A stretch of 64,000 bases of DNA from NCBI RefSeq assembly GCF_002865645.1, contig NW_020194515.1, forward strand, positions 558,001 to 622,000, in the 5' to 3' direction. This document shows, piece after piece, positions 23,718 to 36,700 of the stretch. The position numbers and the translations under genes were made by a program. Positions within the stretch are counted from its first letter, which is position 1, and every line of letters starts with the position of its first letter. The notes below the pieces were generated by a model, which searched no databases, had not been told where the DNA came from, and saw only the letters and a list, made by a program, of their open reading frames with translations. This DNA comes from Hyaloscypha bicolor E. Taxonomy: Eukaryota; Ascomycota; Leotiomycetes; Helotiales; Hyaloscyphaceae.

Positions 23718-25010
23718 ATGTTTCTCGAGAAACCCAACCAGCCCATCCTGAGCTCTTCCTCCTCCACAATCGACGATAAGGTCGACACTCCACAGAAACC
23801 CATGACTGCCATGGCATCGGAATTCCCTGTGCCACAGTTCACAGCGTCCCCTTCACAGTACACCCTCTTCAACTCGCAGACTCAGCAGATCTCCCCAACC
23901 AACTCTGCGACTGCGACGCCCAATATTAATAACGCCTCCCCAACATCTCCTCGAACCGCCCTGCCTCCCCATCTGCCACAGCATACTCGCCAGCTTCGTC
24001 CACCAAAGTCACCACTTTATGTACCAGCGGTTTTGCGTCCCACCGATCCTCCGCGGAGAGTGACAAGACAGTCTCCGTTGACCCCACCACAGAGCGGTAA
24101 CAACAGTTTCGACGATCTCGAGAATGCACGAACGCTGAATAGACTCTCGACGGGAGACAGTGGAAAGTTCGGTTTAGGAGCAATAACTGAGGCGGAGTGG
24201 AGCACGGAAGGACTGGGCAAGGTTACGGCCCAGCCGACACGAGAGCACTGGAAGGTATGTTAGCAGACTTTCTTGGTTTGAATACCGTGAATCCTTACGA
24301 CCTTGCATCAACAAATTTCGGACGAGGGGGCCCGCAGGCATATATATGGCCGTCAGGTACTATGTCGCAATACCTTGATGGTCATCGCGTGCTCAAAAAA
24401 AAAAAATTGGTTTCAACGGCGAAACCCCTGGCACAAACATTTCTCAGGCATCGCTCGGCTGCAAACCTCACTCGCCTGAGCAAAAATCTGCCATCACATC
24501 AGCCCATTCGGCTCTACCTGCATACCCCCCACGTCCTCGACCACTCGCTGTGCTCCCTTTTTGAAACCGCACTTATTACGCATTATTTGAATTTCATGCT
24601 AATTGATTTCCTCTCTGCAGCCTGACTCGGAATCTTCCATCTGCGACGAAACCACCTGTACAAGATATTTCACCTACTTCACACGACGGCACCACTGTCG
24701 ACGCTGTGGAAATATTTTCTGTGACCTGCATTCCTTATACACAATTCCTCTAGATCAGGATGCGAATTATCATCCCAAGGGCACGAGAGTTCGCTCGTGC
24801 GAGCATTGCTGGACCGACTATCGTCGCTGGCAGATTGCAAGATCGAGCCGTTCCAACAGCGAGAGCTCGCACAGCGAAGAGCCTGCCACACCGACTGTAA
24901 GCTGCGGAAAGCCTAGGGGAGCTATGAGCAATGTGTTTGGGAAAGCCGGTGGCTTGTCCGAGAGCATTGCTGCCAGCGTCCCGAGGGACTGGAACTGGAG
25001 CACCTTTTGA
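23718..25010 (+). CDS. FYVE-type zinc finger protein (variant finger)
   Basis: Two exons, 23718-24254 and 24621-25010, make 308 residues. ATG 23802 or 23811 (MASEFPVPQF) are equally possible starts. The first half is a disordered S/T/P/Q-rich region. The finger is in exon 2: CDETTC, RRHHCRRCG (the basic patch that binds phosphatidylinositol 3-phosphate), IFCDLHS, then RVRSCEHC. It departs from the textbook FYVE: the first pair is CX4C, the N-terminal WxxD is absent, and a His stands where the fourth ligand Cys is expected. I recall this variant from other fungi, so it is probably functional. The protein would sit on endosomes or vacuoles and bind PI3P. The 366-base intron is long for this genome; reading phase and the CTCTCTGCAG acceptor support it. 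Tail: a Ser-rich stretch ending DWNWSTF. Confidence 0.8.
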
Positions 25011-25798
25011 AGCGTACAACCTACACCCGTACATATACATTACGACTCGCCCTCTACGACGAAACGGCCGAATTAGAAGAAACACGATATTAGCGAGATA
25101 TAGTAGAGGAGCTCGTCAGAGGAGGCAGTTGAAGGTTGAAGGGAATGAGTGAGCAATGGCGATTGCAAGACCCTCTACTACGTGATACACCGGATACCCC
25201 AGACTATGTCGTTTACAACACCATATTTCCCTTTTGAACGATACGATGAGCCACTGAGCTTTTAGAGATGAATTTCCCAATACTTCCGGTCCTCGGATTT
25301 GGGCATCGGAACTCTGTCGATTTAGCGGTCCTTCCTTGCGAATAGATGATGGGTTGGGATGGCATCGGCGCACGGGCGGGGAGATGGGCATGGGACTTGG
25401 GACTGGCGTTCCGGATTATAACATTAGGCGGTGTTAATGATGATGCCGCCTTTGGCGTGCATAGAACGACCTAGCAATGGAATGAACTTCCTGATGACAC
25501 CTCATCCTCTCAAGATCTGGCTTCGTTGACTGTCCCACTTTACTTACTAACCCCATTCCACTCACTTCCCGAATTTCAAACCACACCCATCAAAGATTTA
25601 AAACCTTGGGGAACAAAAGACCCTGAAACTTTGACTTCGAGCTTCACCCCACCATGCCCGTCACTAACACCCAAAACCTCACTAAAAACGCCCCTTTCGA
25701 TGCACTCAGATAAGCACTCATGCCGCTATCTCCAGCTCAGTTTCGTCTAGCTCACTTCACTAGACGCTTCACTGTACTACCCATCTCGCCGTATTTCC
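25011..25798. other. Intergenic between FYVE and carbonic anhydrase genes
   Basis: No supported gene. 25520-25798 is C-rich and T-rich and lies directly before the carbonic anhydrase start, so it is probably promoter and leader; the 74-codon frame in it has no domain. Confidence 0.5.
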
Positions 25799-26610
25799 AT
25801 GAAGTCGATGAACATGACTCGAGAGCTCGATCCTCGCATTGCCTCATATCTGGCTAAGAATCGGTACGTTCTTCTCTTCCGATCACGAAACCAATTGTAA
25901 TGGGATGAGATAAGTTACGACAAGATCAGACAAAAGCAAGATACTAACGATTTTATCTTCAAATGGAGACAATGGGCAGAAAGCAAAGACTACAAACCAC
26001 CCATCCCATTCAAGGAGATGCAGAAGAAGGGCCGAGAAAGAGAAGATGGGACTGTGATAGTCTGTAGGTCCCAATCTCATCCCGAGTATCCTGTATATCT
26101 CAAGACGAGGATAAAACTGATAGCAGTACGTTAGTGGCTTGCACCGATCCCCGCGTCACTCCTGAGGAATTCTTGGGCATGAGTACGGATGAAGGGAATA
26201 GTAAGTTCTCTGTTTATAGGTTTGATCTTGTGTTGAAAGGGAAAATAGAAGCAACAGTAGTCCGCACAGCAGGTGGCCGCGTTCACGCAGCTATGAGCAC
26301 ACTTCTGGTTCTCTCTGCAGTGGGTAATCTGGGGAAGAAAGGAGTGATCATGGTGGTGCATCACACGGATTGTGGACTGCAGACTGCTAGTGATGATGAA
26401 ATTAGAAGTGTGCTTGGGGAGGGTGTTGGGATGGAAGGAAAGGAGGTCTTGGATGGGGCAGTATTTGGCAGTTTTGTAACGCCGGAGGAAAGTGTGAAGG
26501 AGGATGTGGAAATCTTGAGGGCCAGTCCGTTCTTCAAAGGGATGCAAATAGTAGGTTTCGTGCAGGATACGGAGACCGGGCTGTTGAGTGCGGTTGTCAA
26601 TCTGGAATGA
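25799..26610 (+). CDS. Small beta-class carbonic anhydrase-like protein
   Basis: Four exons, 25799-25863, 25969-26067, 26127-26200 and 26249-26610, make 199 residues. The third intron (48 bases, GTAAGT to AATAG) keeps the frame open and would otherwise add 16 spurious residues inside the conserved block. Beta-carbonic anhydrase marks are all present: LVACTDPRV (zinc Cys and the Asp-Arg pair of CxDxR), ATVVRTAGGRV, and HHTDCG (zinc His and Cys). The short length and the HHTDCG form match the small bacterial-type beta enzymes (such as mycobacterial Rv1284) more than the longer Nce103 type. It hydrates CO2 to bicarbonate. I see no targeting peptide, so it is probably cytosolic. The second donor (AG/GTCCCA) is unusual and the weakest junction. 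The stop is 132 bases from the stop of convergent ARL3. Confidence 0.85.
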
Positions 26611-26742
26611 GCAGCCTTCAAATTCTCAAGGATAGATTCAGATGAGAGGAATCCAAGCCCGTTATCTATGACCCTATCCTGAAAACGAAATATCGCCCTG
26701 AACGCCTCGCTGTCTATAAGTCGCCAGATCGCAAAACACGCA

Positions 26743-27438
26743 TCACCGCATAACAGGCGGCCTCCCCTCCTTATTCCATTTCACTCTACTCCTCACCCAC
26801 TCCACAGCTTCCTTCACCCCGGTCCCTGTCAACGCACTCACAGGCAGCACCCTCGAATCCCTAATACTCGCCCCTTTGCTTCCCTCAAAGACCTTTTTTA
26901 CTAGGCCTTCTTTAATCCTCACCACCTCTACACAGTCCTCCCTATCCTGCTTATTCGCCAGTACTAACAACGGGACGCCTTCAGTCTCCGAATGCTGCAG
27001 CACATCTTCCAGCACAAGCCTGCATTCTTCCAGTCGCCCACTATTATCATGCTCCAGATTCCCATCCCCGATATCCGTGCTGTCGATCACGAACACAATC
27101 GCATGACACGAAGTGTAGTAGCTCTGCCACAGCTTGCGCAAACTGTGCTGGCCCCCAACGTCCCATATCTTCAGGTACATATCCGACAATGTAATCGTCG
27201 AGACATTCTGTCCTACCGTAGGCACAGTCTTGAGTTTGGGCGCGGGGTTGGTGGGTAGGAAGAGGGACTTGACTTGCTCGTGGAATGTAGTCTTGCCCGC
27301 ATTGTCGAGTCCGAGGAGGAGGACGGAGTATTCTGCCAGCTGTCAGATTATGGTTGGGCAGGGAAGTGGGGGAGGGAAAGGGAATTGACCTTCTTTGCTG
27401 GTTGCGTACAGATATAGACCTTTGGCTAGGTGATACAT
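26743..27438 (-). CDS. ARL3: Arf-like GTPase Arl3/ARFRP1
   Basis: Two exons, 27438-27390 and 27332-26743, make 212 residues. The N-terminus MYHLAKGLYLYATSKEEYSV is the Arl3/ARFRP1 type: no Gly2 for myristoylation, but Met-Tyr, a NatC acetylation substrate, as in yeast Arl3p. GTPase motifs: GLDNAGKTT (P-loop), PTVGQN (switch I), WDVGGQ (switch II), NKQD and SAL. Like ARFRP1 it carries the insert after VIDSTD (IGDGNLEHDNSGRLEE). By homology it acts at the trans-Golgi, recruiting Arl1 and through it the GRIP golgins. The gene is head-to-head with the membrane protein at 27834, with 395 bases between the starts including a CACGTGAC site. Confidence 0.93.
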
Positions 27439-27833
27439 CTTCTCCACCGTCGGCGGGTAGAGATGGGGAAACGAATGGCAGGGGAGAGTGATAGCCGTAG
27501 CTCTGGGGATACAGACGTCTTCATGGGGGCTATCTCATGGTTGTGGAGCTCAGTGTCAATGTGTCAACTGATTTGAGACAGCGTGAATCCTTGCCGCAAG
27601 GCTGCATCGCGTCCATCATTCGAAAATTGTGGGGCAACACGTGACAAACCACGACATCCAACTTCTTTAGGCGCGTTCCAAGTTCTGTGTATAAACACTG
27701 CTTTGCACTTCCGTTTCCTGGTCGTGAGAGAAGCATTTTATGAAGACGTATCGGCTGTCCGTCCGTCGGTCCTAAGCCTTCCAAAGTACCGGAAATCGTC
27801 GTAAAAGAGGTCCAGAAGGTGCTTCCTGAAAAC
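27439..27833. other. Shared promoter between ARL3 and the 27834 gene
   Basis: This 395-base divergent intergenic region has no gene. A Cbf1-type site CACGTGAC (reverse complement GTCACGTG) lies at 27638-27645, midway between the two starts. Confidence 0.55.
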
Positions 27834-29983
27834 ATGGCGCCGGTAGAGCTGCAAACAACGGCAAGGTTGGTGCTTTTCTTCTACAATTACATTTGATATA
27901 TGATATTTCAGACCCATCTCGAGTTTCTGGAAAGTCATCGGAAGACCTCCTCTTGTATAGAGTGTTGCTTGTAAAGTGAAACAATTCAGGCTTTCGTGCA
28001 TCTTTGCTAACGGCCACAGCTATCTCCCAACTGGGGTGGTAGCGACACATGTATTCGCCGTGAGCTATATTTCTGTCGTTGTTCTGAGAACGGTGTATCG
28101 ATCATACATTGCACTTCCACCTTCGTCAGCAACCAGATTCCGTGAGCCCTTACGGCAAGGATATGTCCAGGCCTTTTCACTGTTGGCGCTCGTGAGCTTG
28201 GCTGCAGCTGCGTACTTTGGTGTATCATTCAGTAGCCTGTCGTACCGAGTCTGGGCTACTGAACGAGGAGTTGAGTTACCTGATAGGTTTGGAATCCCGA
28301 TTTTGAGGTTATTGAGAACAAAAGCTGACGCTGAGACCAGTGTTTTCGGAGATAATGGAGCTCTTCGAGGTGGCGAACACCCTGGAAGACTTCAAATTGT
28401 CAGATGGCTCAACGATACTCCTTTGTACCGGGACGCACTGGAGATAGTTGCTGAAAAGGCTCGCTATTTCTGGTGGGGTCAGCAGATCAACCTTGCCTTA
28501 GTTTCCTGGAGCACCTACCTTGCCATAGAAGGACAGAGACGAAAGATTCCGAACTTGTGGGCCTACCTCGCCCTGGCCCAGATGGTCAATCTCTCTTATG
28601 CACAAAACCTCTTCTTTGTCACTGTTCTACTGACCCCAGTACCACTCCCTGAGAATGTGAGGGACTTGACGCGATCCTCTGTGCCAACTTGGGGCAGGTA
28701 AGGATAACCCTTTGTTGGTGCTTCGCTCAGACTGATCGAGTTTCTAGATACGCTCAGCTCGTGGCGAGAGTCTTTCCAACCAAACCAGAAGGCTTCGTCC
28801 CGAAACCGGCTCTCTATTTGTTCCTGCTCGTCTCAAACTTCGTAGCGACGTTCCTAATTCCATACGCCTCGAACACACCTTCTTTCATGATTGTCTCAAT
28901 GCTTTCACGAGCTCTGCCGTTCTTATTCTTGGCACTTCCGTATATCATTCCAGAAACCTGGGGTAATGTTCACAGCCATCCTCACGATACACACGCTACA
29001 TATACAACGCTCTTCCGAACCATTTCGACCATTTCTTCCCTTCTCCATGTCAAATCATCGTTCTTCGCACTCTTCCACAATACGCCAGAAAGCACCTATT
29101 ATCGCCATAGCCTTCTTCATCCATTCGAGGGAGAGTACCGCTCGGCTCTGAATCGTGGCTCCACTGCTTTGAGTCGGATATTTGGTGCAGTTTTAGAGCA
29201 CCCAGCAATCTCAGCTTTTGGCAGTGGTAGGTGTTGGGGGAGAACCATTTCCTGTTCTGGACAGTCTCGTGAAATTCTCCTGAGATAATATCCCAGCCGC
29301 CCCGGAACAATCTGTATCGAGCAATTGCTGACTCTCCTGCTACCTAGATGTTCTTCTGTCAGGACTTAGTCTTGGCATATGGGCTGCGATTCGTGGACTT
29401 GATCCGGCTGACATGTTGGGATCAAGCGTACTGTTCCTACCGCAGAAACAGAAAGAGCCAGGAGACGTGTCTATGAGCAGAAAGGAAGAGGCAGAGAAAC
29501 CCGTCAAACAGTATGTGTTCTGCTTCTCCCAATTGGCGCATATGCAACAATGCTATGTCACCCCCAATTCACTCGAACTTGTAACCCATTTTCAACAGTT
29601 GGGATTAAGAATTCAGAAAAGCCTCAATGTGCCAAGGAAAGTTGGGTTATTGAGTTCGCTAACATTGTAATTGAAGACTCGAGGCCACACCTGCGACTCG
29701 CCGCCGCGGTCGACCCAGAAGATCAGAGAACAACACGCCCGACCTTGATGAGACAAGCGCAGTCTCAAAGCGCCAAGGGAGGTCGTCCAGGAAGGCTCCG
29801 ACGAACGGCGACGATGCAGATGACGCTTCGTATCAGCCGACGGGAAGCGATCAGATGGAAGAAGGGGATGAGAATGCCGAGGATGACTGGGAAGCGGGAG
29901 CACTGGCTTGGGGTCTGATCACCGCGGGGGGCCTGGGCATGGGAAGCGCTGCTATCTATGGTGCCGAGGTCATTGCGAGGTGA
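27834..29983 (+). CDS. Conserved fungal polytopic membrane protein, unknown role
   Basis: Five exons, 27834-27865, 28020-28697, 28748-29226, 29348-29510 and 29677-29983, make 552 residues. Exon 1 is only 32 bases (MAPVELQTTA). Hydrophobic segments lie at about residues 15-32, 55-85, 155-215 (INLALVSWSTYLAIEG; MVNLSYAQNLFFVTVLLTP), 265-320 (LYLFLLVSNFVATFLIPYAS) and 405-420, and near the C-terminus (LAWGLITAGGLGMGSAAIYG) after a long disordered acidic and basic stretch (RRRGRPRRSENN; MEEGDENAEDDW). There is no signal peptide beyond the first helix and no catalytic motif I know. It resembles conserved but unnamed ascomycete membrane proteins. The first intron (154 bases) and the fourth (166) are long; all phases agree. 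Confidence 0.75.
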
Positions 29984-30638
29984 ACTTGGGACTGATAGAT
30001 TCAAATATACCACAATTCGAGGGAATATTCAGACATGAATCGATGGAATTGTCCCTACTGACATGGGACAATGAGTATTGGGAATAGCAGAGTGGTTTGA
30101 GACTTTACCACTGTGACCGATGACATTTTCATTACTTATGGAATCAGTAAAGGGAAATATTCCCTTGATTGTTTGGAGCCAGACTTCTGATCAGCTCCCT
30201 CAACCATTTAGTTGAAGGAACGATCGTACGTATTTCGATTTAGGGTCACTTGATGTTGGAGAGCACAGAGACAGTCAAGGAAGGATTCGGAACATGAATT
30301 TCATCCTCATGCTAAATCCATCCTGCATTATCAATTCATCACTGCCTTCCCGTGTCCGTTTTGGTCCATCACAAGTCATCGCAAGCAACTCCATTCCATG
30401 CAAACCCCTTGTGAAAACCACGCAAAGCAAAGAGATGTGACCCAATTGCGCCAGCGCCCGAAAATCAAGCAATGGTATCTTTCTCCGCAACGCCTCGCTC
30501 TGATGATGCTTTTTTTCACGCAAATTTCCTCCCTTATGCACGTGATGCTACTTGACATGTGTCAAGATGATGCCACAAAAAGAAAGCAAAAGCAAAAGAA
30601 CTATGTACAATCGAAGTAAAATAAGTTAAGTAGGTGCC
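29984..30638. other. Convergent intergenic region
   Basis: It lies between the stop of the membrane protein and the end of the SNF2 gene. No supported gene; one CACGTGAT at 30539-30546. It probably holds both 3' untranslated regions. Confidence 0.5.
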
Positions 30639-30789
30639 TTATTTCTCAGGTCGTGTTGGAGTCGATCGAGAAGATGCGCGAGAATCTCGACGATGTTCGC
30701 TCCTCGCTCGGGTGATATTGTCTTCTGCCCATCCCGGGATCTGATTACTCTTTCGCTGTCTTCTCCGCTTGATTTTTTGCAGCTCTATC

Positions 30790-33700
30790 TCATCCTCTAG
30801 GCGGTGTGAGCTTAGGAATGACGACCTGTCCTTCCCGCTTCGCTTGGGATTGGAGACTGGGGTGCGGAGAGATTGAACCTGGCGATGAGGCTGGCGGTTC
30901 ATGGCGAGAAACATGTCGCTCTAAATTGAGATGAGTTAGCGAGGAAGGAAGGACACTGAAAAAGCGCTTGAGAATTGATTCTGATAGAGGAGGACCGTCG
31001 CTTGACACTGAACGAGCGTCATCAGGAATGGCGACTTCATTGGCAGTCTGCTCAACATTCTGAACTTCAGAAGGCTTGATTTGCTGAGATGTCTCTCCTG
31101 TCATTTGCTTTTGAGGATATTCTTGCTCTCCTGGTTTGTTCTGGCCAATCTGTTCCTCTCTGCTGCTTTGATGAATAATGGCCTTGGGGGGACCATTCAG
31201 CTCATGCGAGACAAGCAATTCCGATTTTGGAGCTTGCTTAAGTGCCGGACCTGTCTGGAAAGCTGAAGATGAAGGAAGAGAGAAATTGAGGGAGTCTGCA
31301 GGTCTCTTTTCAACTTCAGCGGTTGGCTGCATGAGAGTGGCGATAACGGAAGGCGGAGATTGCTGAGAGCTTTGAGATTTGCATACTTGGGTGATGTCAT
31401 CTACACCGTTGCTGCTAGATGAGCTTGGTGCTTGATGGGGCTTTGGAACCACGCGCAAATTCAACCTCAAAACTTCGCGAACGAAGTCGTCCACGCTTAG
31501 CTGTGAAGTTAGCAGTGCCTGGCATTTGATGCTGTCAAGTCTCAATTCAGCGAGGACGGCATGCATCGCTTTCTCTCGTGATGTCTCATTGACTGTCAGG
31601 CCGTTTACCAATTTCTTGATGGCCATTGAGATCAGTGTAACTCTATCATCTCGCTGGATCGTAGTCTCGCGGCCAGTTGATTCGTTGGCTCGTTTGGCAG
31701 CTTCGTGTAAGATCGTATCGATTTCGCGGAAGAGCTGTAGGCAAATGTCAGAATGATTTCTATTCGTTAGGAAGGCGAGGATAGCACTCTTACCGTCTTC
31801 TGGCTTTCAGGAGTACCCAGTTCCTCTCTGCCTGGTCCATTGCGTGGAAGTGTCTTAGTGACTGGCGGTGACACAGACTTCTGAAGAGATGATGTCTTTC
31901 CGTTCTCCAACGGCGGACTGCCAACCTTGGTATTTGCTCCGTGGATTGGGGATCCTGGGCGGTAAGATGGGTTTCCAGAAACAGGAGTCTTATACCGACC
32001 TAAATTGTGAGCTCTACCAAAGGCTTGATCTTGATTTGGTGGCGGAGCTGGCTTGGAGGTCTGTGCCGAGGGATTGACTGGCGTCAAGGGACCTGCGACT
32101 TGATTTTGATTCGGCGAAGTAGACTGATTGGAGACTTGCGCTGGGTGGTTGGCTGGATGTACACCCGTACTCACGATAAAATCAGATGGTATCACTACAT
32201 CAGAGTCAGGTTTTGGACGCATGCCCCAAGGGTTCTGCTGAACGTTGGCTGATCGAGCAGGAATCGCGGGGTGCATTCCTTGGCCTGCACCAAGTGGTCG
32301 GTTTGCGGATCCGATGTTCGTTTGAGGTGCGCGCTGAGCTTGTAGGGCAAGACCTTGTCGTTGAGCCTCCTTGTGAAGTTGTTGGCTTCGTTGCGCCTGG
32401 AGCTCGACCCACTTACGGGGATTGGAACGTTTGAGCTGCTCATCACTAAGCAGTTGCTTGACCTCCTTCAGCTCTTCAGCGGTGAGCTTATCGTCGTCAT
32501 CGCGCTCAAACGTGTCTGACTGGACGATCGAACGAATTACGGGGCTGTCCTCTTGATATTCCAAGATCTTGTCCAACACCAGAGGGTCCATACCCACAAA
32601 CTCGGTCAAGTCCTTCTGGGGAACATCCCTCGGCTCAAACAGATAATCTGAGAGCTTCCTGGATGCATATGCTATGGGATTCTTCTTGTCAACGACTCTT
32701 GATGCCAGTTGCATCTTAAAGACAGTTTTGTTGTGAACACTGTCCTCGAATGTGCCTCCTGCAACAAAGCGGTAGACGAATGTCGGTTTCGTCTGGCCAA
32801 TTCGGTAGGCTCGTCCCACGGCTTGCTCTTCCATGATTGGATTCCATCTGAAGTCGAAGATCACAACTCGGTTCGCACTCGGGAGGTTCAATCCCAAGCC
32901 ACCCGCAGCCGTGGAAATGAGGTAGATCTCAGTATCACCTTTATTGAAATCCTTAATCATATTTTGTCGCTTGGCCATCGGAGTGCTGCCATCGAGTCTC
33001 GCATACTTTCGTCCTTGTCGAACGCAGAGCTTTTCCAGGAAGTCCAGTGTCGGAATAGATTGCGAGAATACTAGGACTTTATCCTTTGCCAGTTTAGAGG
33101 CGTCCAGAATTTGACACAAGATCTTGACTTTGTAAGATAATTCGATTGACTTCATGTCAGGAGCCTCCTCTTTAAAAAGCTTGGTCTCCTCGTTGATGAG
33201 ATCCTGTGAAACGCCAACTTTCCAGACAGCGGTATTGAGTTCCGTAGCTACTTCGTCAAGGTCTGTTCCGTCGCGAGAATTCGGCGCATTTGTCCCCGCC
33301 GCGATCTCATTTCGTGCGTCTTTCTTACGGTCGTGCAGCTTGGCATTGAAACACTCTGGGTGATTGCAAAGCAGCGAAAGGATTGCTAACCTATAGTTAA
33401 TAGCGGTCAGTGAATGTCCTTTCTCAATGATCGGGAGTTTGCTAGAAACATCGGCTACAAATTGATAAGATCTATAAGAGAATTTCAATCTTCTGCCGGC
33501 ACATGCCGGCCTTTGGAGCGCGTAAGAGGAGACTTGAAGATGGATGCACTTACCAGTGCCAAATCGTCGTTTGCGTGACTTCCCCAGCCTTGGTGAGCGA
33601 ATATGCAGAGCCAGAAATCATGGACCGCACGTAAATGGAATAAGCTTTTCGCTGAATCTCAGTCAAGGGAACTGTGATGACGAATTCCTTTTTCGGAGGT

Positions 33701-36700
33701 AGATCGTTGCGAAGGACGGACATATCGGCTCGGTGAACCTTCGGGGCAAGATCTTCCTTGAGCACTCCCAGCATCTTAAGACCCCTTCGTCGCTCGGACG
33801 GTGTGCTGTCCTGCCAAAGACCTTCTTGGATTGGCTCGACATACTTGGCTCGGAATTCCACAATTGGCCCTAAGAAGATGGGGCAATCAGTTCCTTTCTC
33901 ACTTTGACTAGGGGAGGAGACGACGTCTCGAGGCGGATAGAATGCTCAAGACTTACCAAGGTAGTTCTGGCTCACCCATTCGATCATAGTGTGGTACTCT
34001 TCAACATTGTTCGCAAGGGGGGAACCAGTCAAAGCAATCCGACTCTTCGATCGGAATTTGGACGCTGTAAGAGTGATTGCCGCAGTCGCATTCTTCATCT
34101 TGTGAGCTTCGTCTGCGACGATAATGTTGGGTCCTTCAAGAAGGTGCTTCTGGACTTGCTCGTGTTGGTCCTCCGTGAGGATAGCAGTATCACGGCCTTT
34201 GGCCTTCTTGTTTTCAATTAACGCGCGAAACATTTCGTAGCCTAGGACGAGAACGCCACCGCCAAGATACCAGTCTTCAATGGTCTCAAGCCTCTCGCGT
34301 GGCTTGATCGAGGCATCAACCTTCGTGGGATTAAGGGTTCCTAGCATATCGTCCGGAATCCAAGTCAAGAGCTCATCCATCCAATTGTTGATTAGCCCAG
34401 GGGGACAGAGGACCAAGGTTCGGGAGACCTTCAAGCTCTGAGGGATTTGGCCCGAAACGTTTCGATCGAGGGATGCTGCAGCTTCGGCGATGGCAACAAG
34501 TAATGTGATCACTTGCATAGTCTTTCCCAATCCCATCCTGTTTTGATTAACGAAAGCTCAACGGAAAAGCGGAGTCGAAACTTACGTATGAGCAAGAAGA
34601 CAGCCCTGCATGGCTGCATCCCCAGGTGCCACAATTTGGTTCCACATGAATCGGACGCCATCGATTTGGTGCTTCTTTATGCGGCGGGAAATGTGCTTGT
34701 TCACCATCACAAAACCTTGGTCCTCGGCCGCTGCATCATTGATGATGATCATACCTCGACCCTCGTCACCTGCATGTCCAGAGTTGGCTAGTCTATCCTG
34801 GAGGACCTTTCGTCGCTTTTCTTGTTCTTCAAGTCGCATTCGATTCAGCTCTCTCAAATCCCGAGCCTTTGCATCCTCAAAGATGGGTTTCTTTCGCTTC
34901 TTGTGAGGAGCGTCTTGCTCAGGGACTTCTTCCTCGCTCGTCCTGTCTCAGAGTCAGAAATTGTCAAAGGGAAGGGGAACAGGGGAATTTACGTGGCAAC
35001 CCGAGTACGACGTCTGGTTGCTGATAACGGCTCTCCGTCATCATCGTCATCATCAACGTCGCCAGATATGGATCGTTTGGGTGGAGATGGTCCAATTTGC
35101 TTGCTGTGGTCGAAATAGCTCTCCATCTGACAGCACAGTTTATAAAACGGCGTAAAGAAGGGAGTCTTATTTTCCAGGACCTTCTTCAGCTTATCCATCG
35201 TGAGAGTCTTGCGATCGGTGTGGTAGCGACCATCCATGTACATCACGAACAGACGGATGAAACCAGTAATGATCTCGCGTACTGCGGCATCCATGCCCTG
35301 TACAAGCCCATCACCAGCGATCAAAGCATCAATGACTTGCGCCATGTTGCCCCAAAGGTCTATTTCAGCCACGTGAGGCATGAATTCGAAGAAAGAGGCT
35401 CTCTTCGCTTCATCCATTCTATGAAAGACCTTAATTAATAGGCGTTCTTTGTCAAACGATCTTGCCCATGCCGTGTAACTGTATTTCGCAATGGCAGCAG
35501 GGTCATCGTAGGGCGGCATGTTCTCGGGATCTGGCATCTTGTCTGTTGGAAATATTTCATTGTTCGAGTCTGATAATGTGATTGGGCTACTGAAGGGGCT
35601 GTTGCGATATGTCAACTTGACAAGTGGCTTTTTCTTTTTCTCCGGGGTGATGAGGTTGACAAGTTGTCTTGCTGGAGAATCTTCTGATGAGAGCATAGTT
35701 AGATCAACCACTTCAGGGACGGCGTTGGGAGATGCAGCTGGTAATTCTGGAAGCGTCGGCTCTTCGTACTTGATGTCCGGGGTACTGATATTGTTTGCCG
35801 ATGGAGGAGAGAGAAATTCGTAATCTTCCATGTCAGAGTCCAAGTTTTTAATCGAGTGTTTACGTTTCTTGGATACTTCGAGACGAATTTGTCGAGTTGG
35901 TGTTAGAAGGTCTCCAGAGATATCAGGCATACTGGCATCAGACATCGTTGCATCCTCCCCACCCTCATCTTCAGAATCTGCAAGGTTGAGCTCGTGCCGT
36001 TCTTCCTCAAGCGTGGGGAGAGCTTCGTCGGGAATCACGAAATCATCCATGTCATCGTCTGAGCTGACTTCTTCGCTCTCACTGCCGATTGATTCTCCTT
36101 CTCCATCGTTATTCGGACCCATCGACTTCTTTGGCGCTGCGACTGATGGGGTATGGAATGGCTTCTCAGGTGCAGTCTTTTGCTCTAGAGTTGCGATCTT
36201 AAAGGTCAGATCTTCACGGGCAAAGATGCTCAGCTCCATAATGCGAGTTTGCTTTCGGACTTGCTGTTTGCTTCTCCAAACGTCATGAAGGATCTCCATG
36301 CGCATCTTCGCAATACGTGCGAGGATGTGGTCGAGGTCTTTCTGCGCTCCCAAGATCTGCTCCCGCTTTGTGCCCTGAAGTCGTGACTTTTTCCACAAGC
36401 GGAAGGCCTTCTTCTCACATTTGGGTCGAGTTTTCTCGTTCCATTTTACGACAAGTTCCGCAATTCCTTCATCAACCGCTTCGTTGATTTCCTCGCGGCT
36501 GATGCGAGGCTTTTCCTTGGACAGAACGTCACGCTGGAGTTCACCACGCTCTTCTTCGATCTCCTTCCAGGTGGCGAGATCATACTCGCCCTCTTCGTCT
36601 GATTCACCCCAAGCAGGAAGTACCTTATCTCCACCCTCAAGATACATGTATTTCTCCAGATTTGAGGGATCCAAGCTATCATATGAATTGAACCACTCTG

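Noticed and set aside
22795..23872. Two minus frames of 226 and 229 codons
   Set aside because: They overlap each other, are Ser/Arg/Gly-rich as expected from reading GC-rich leader DNA backwards, and run into the FYVE gene.
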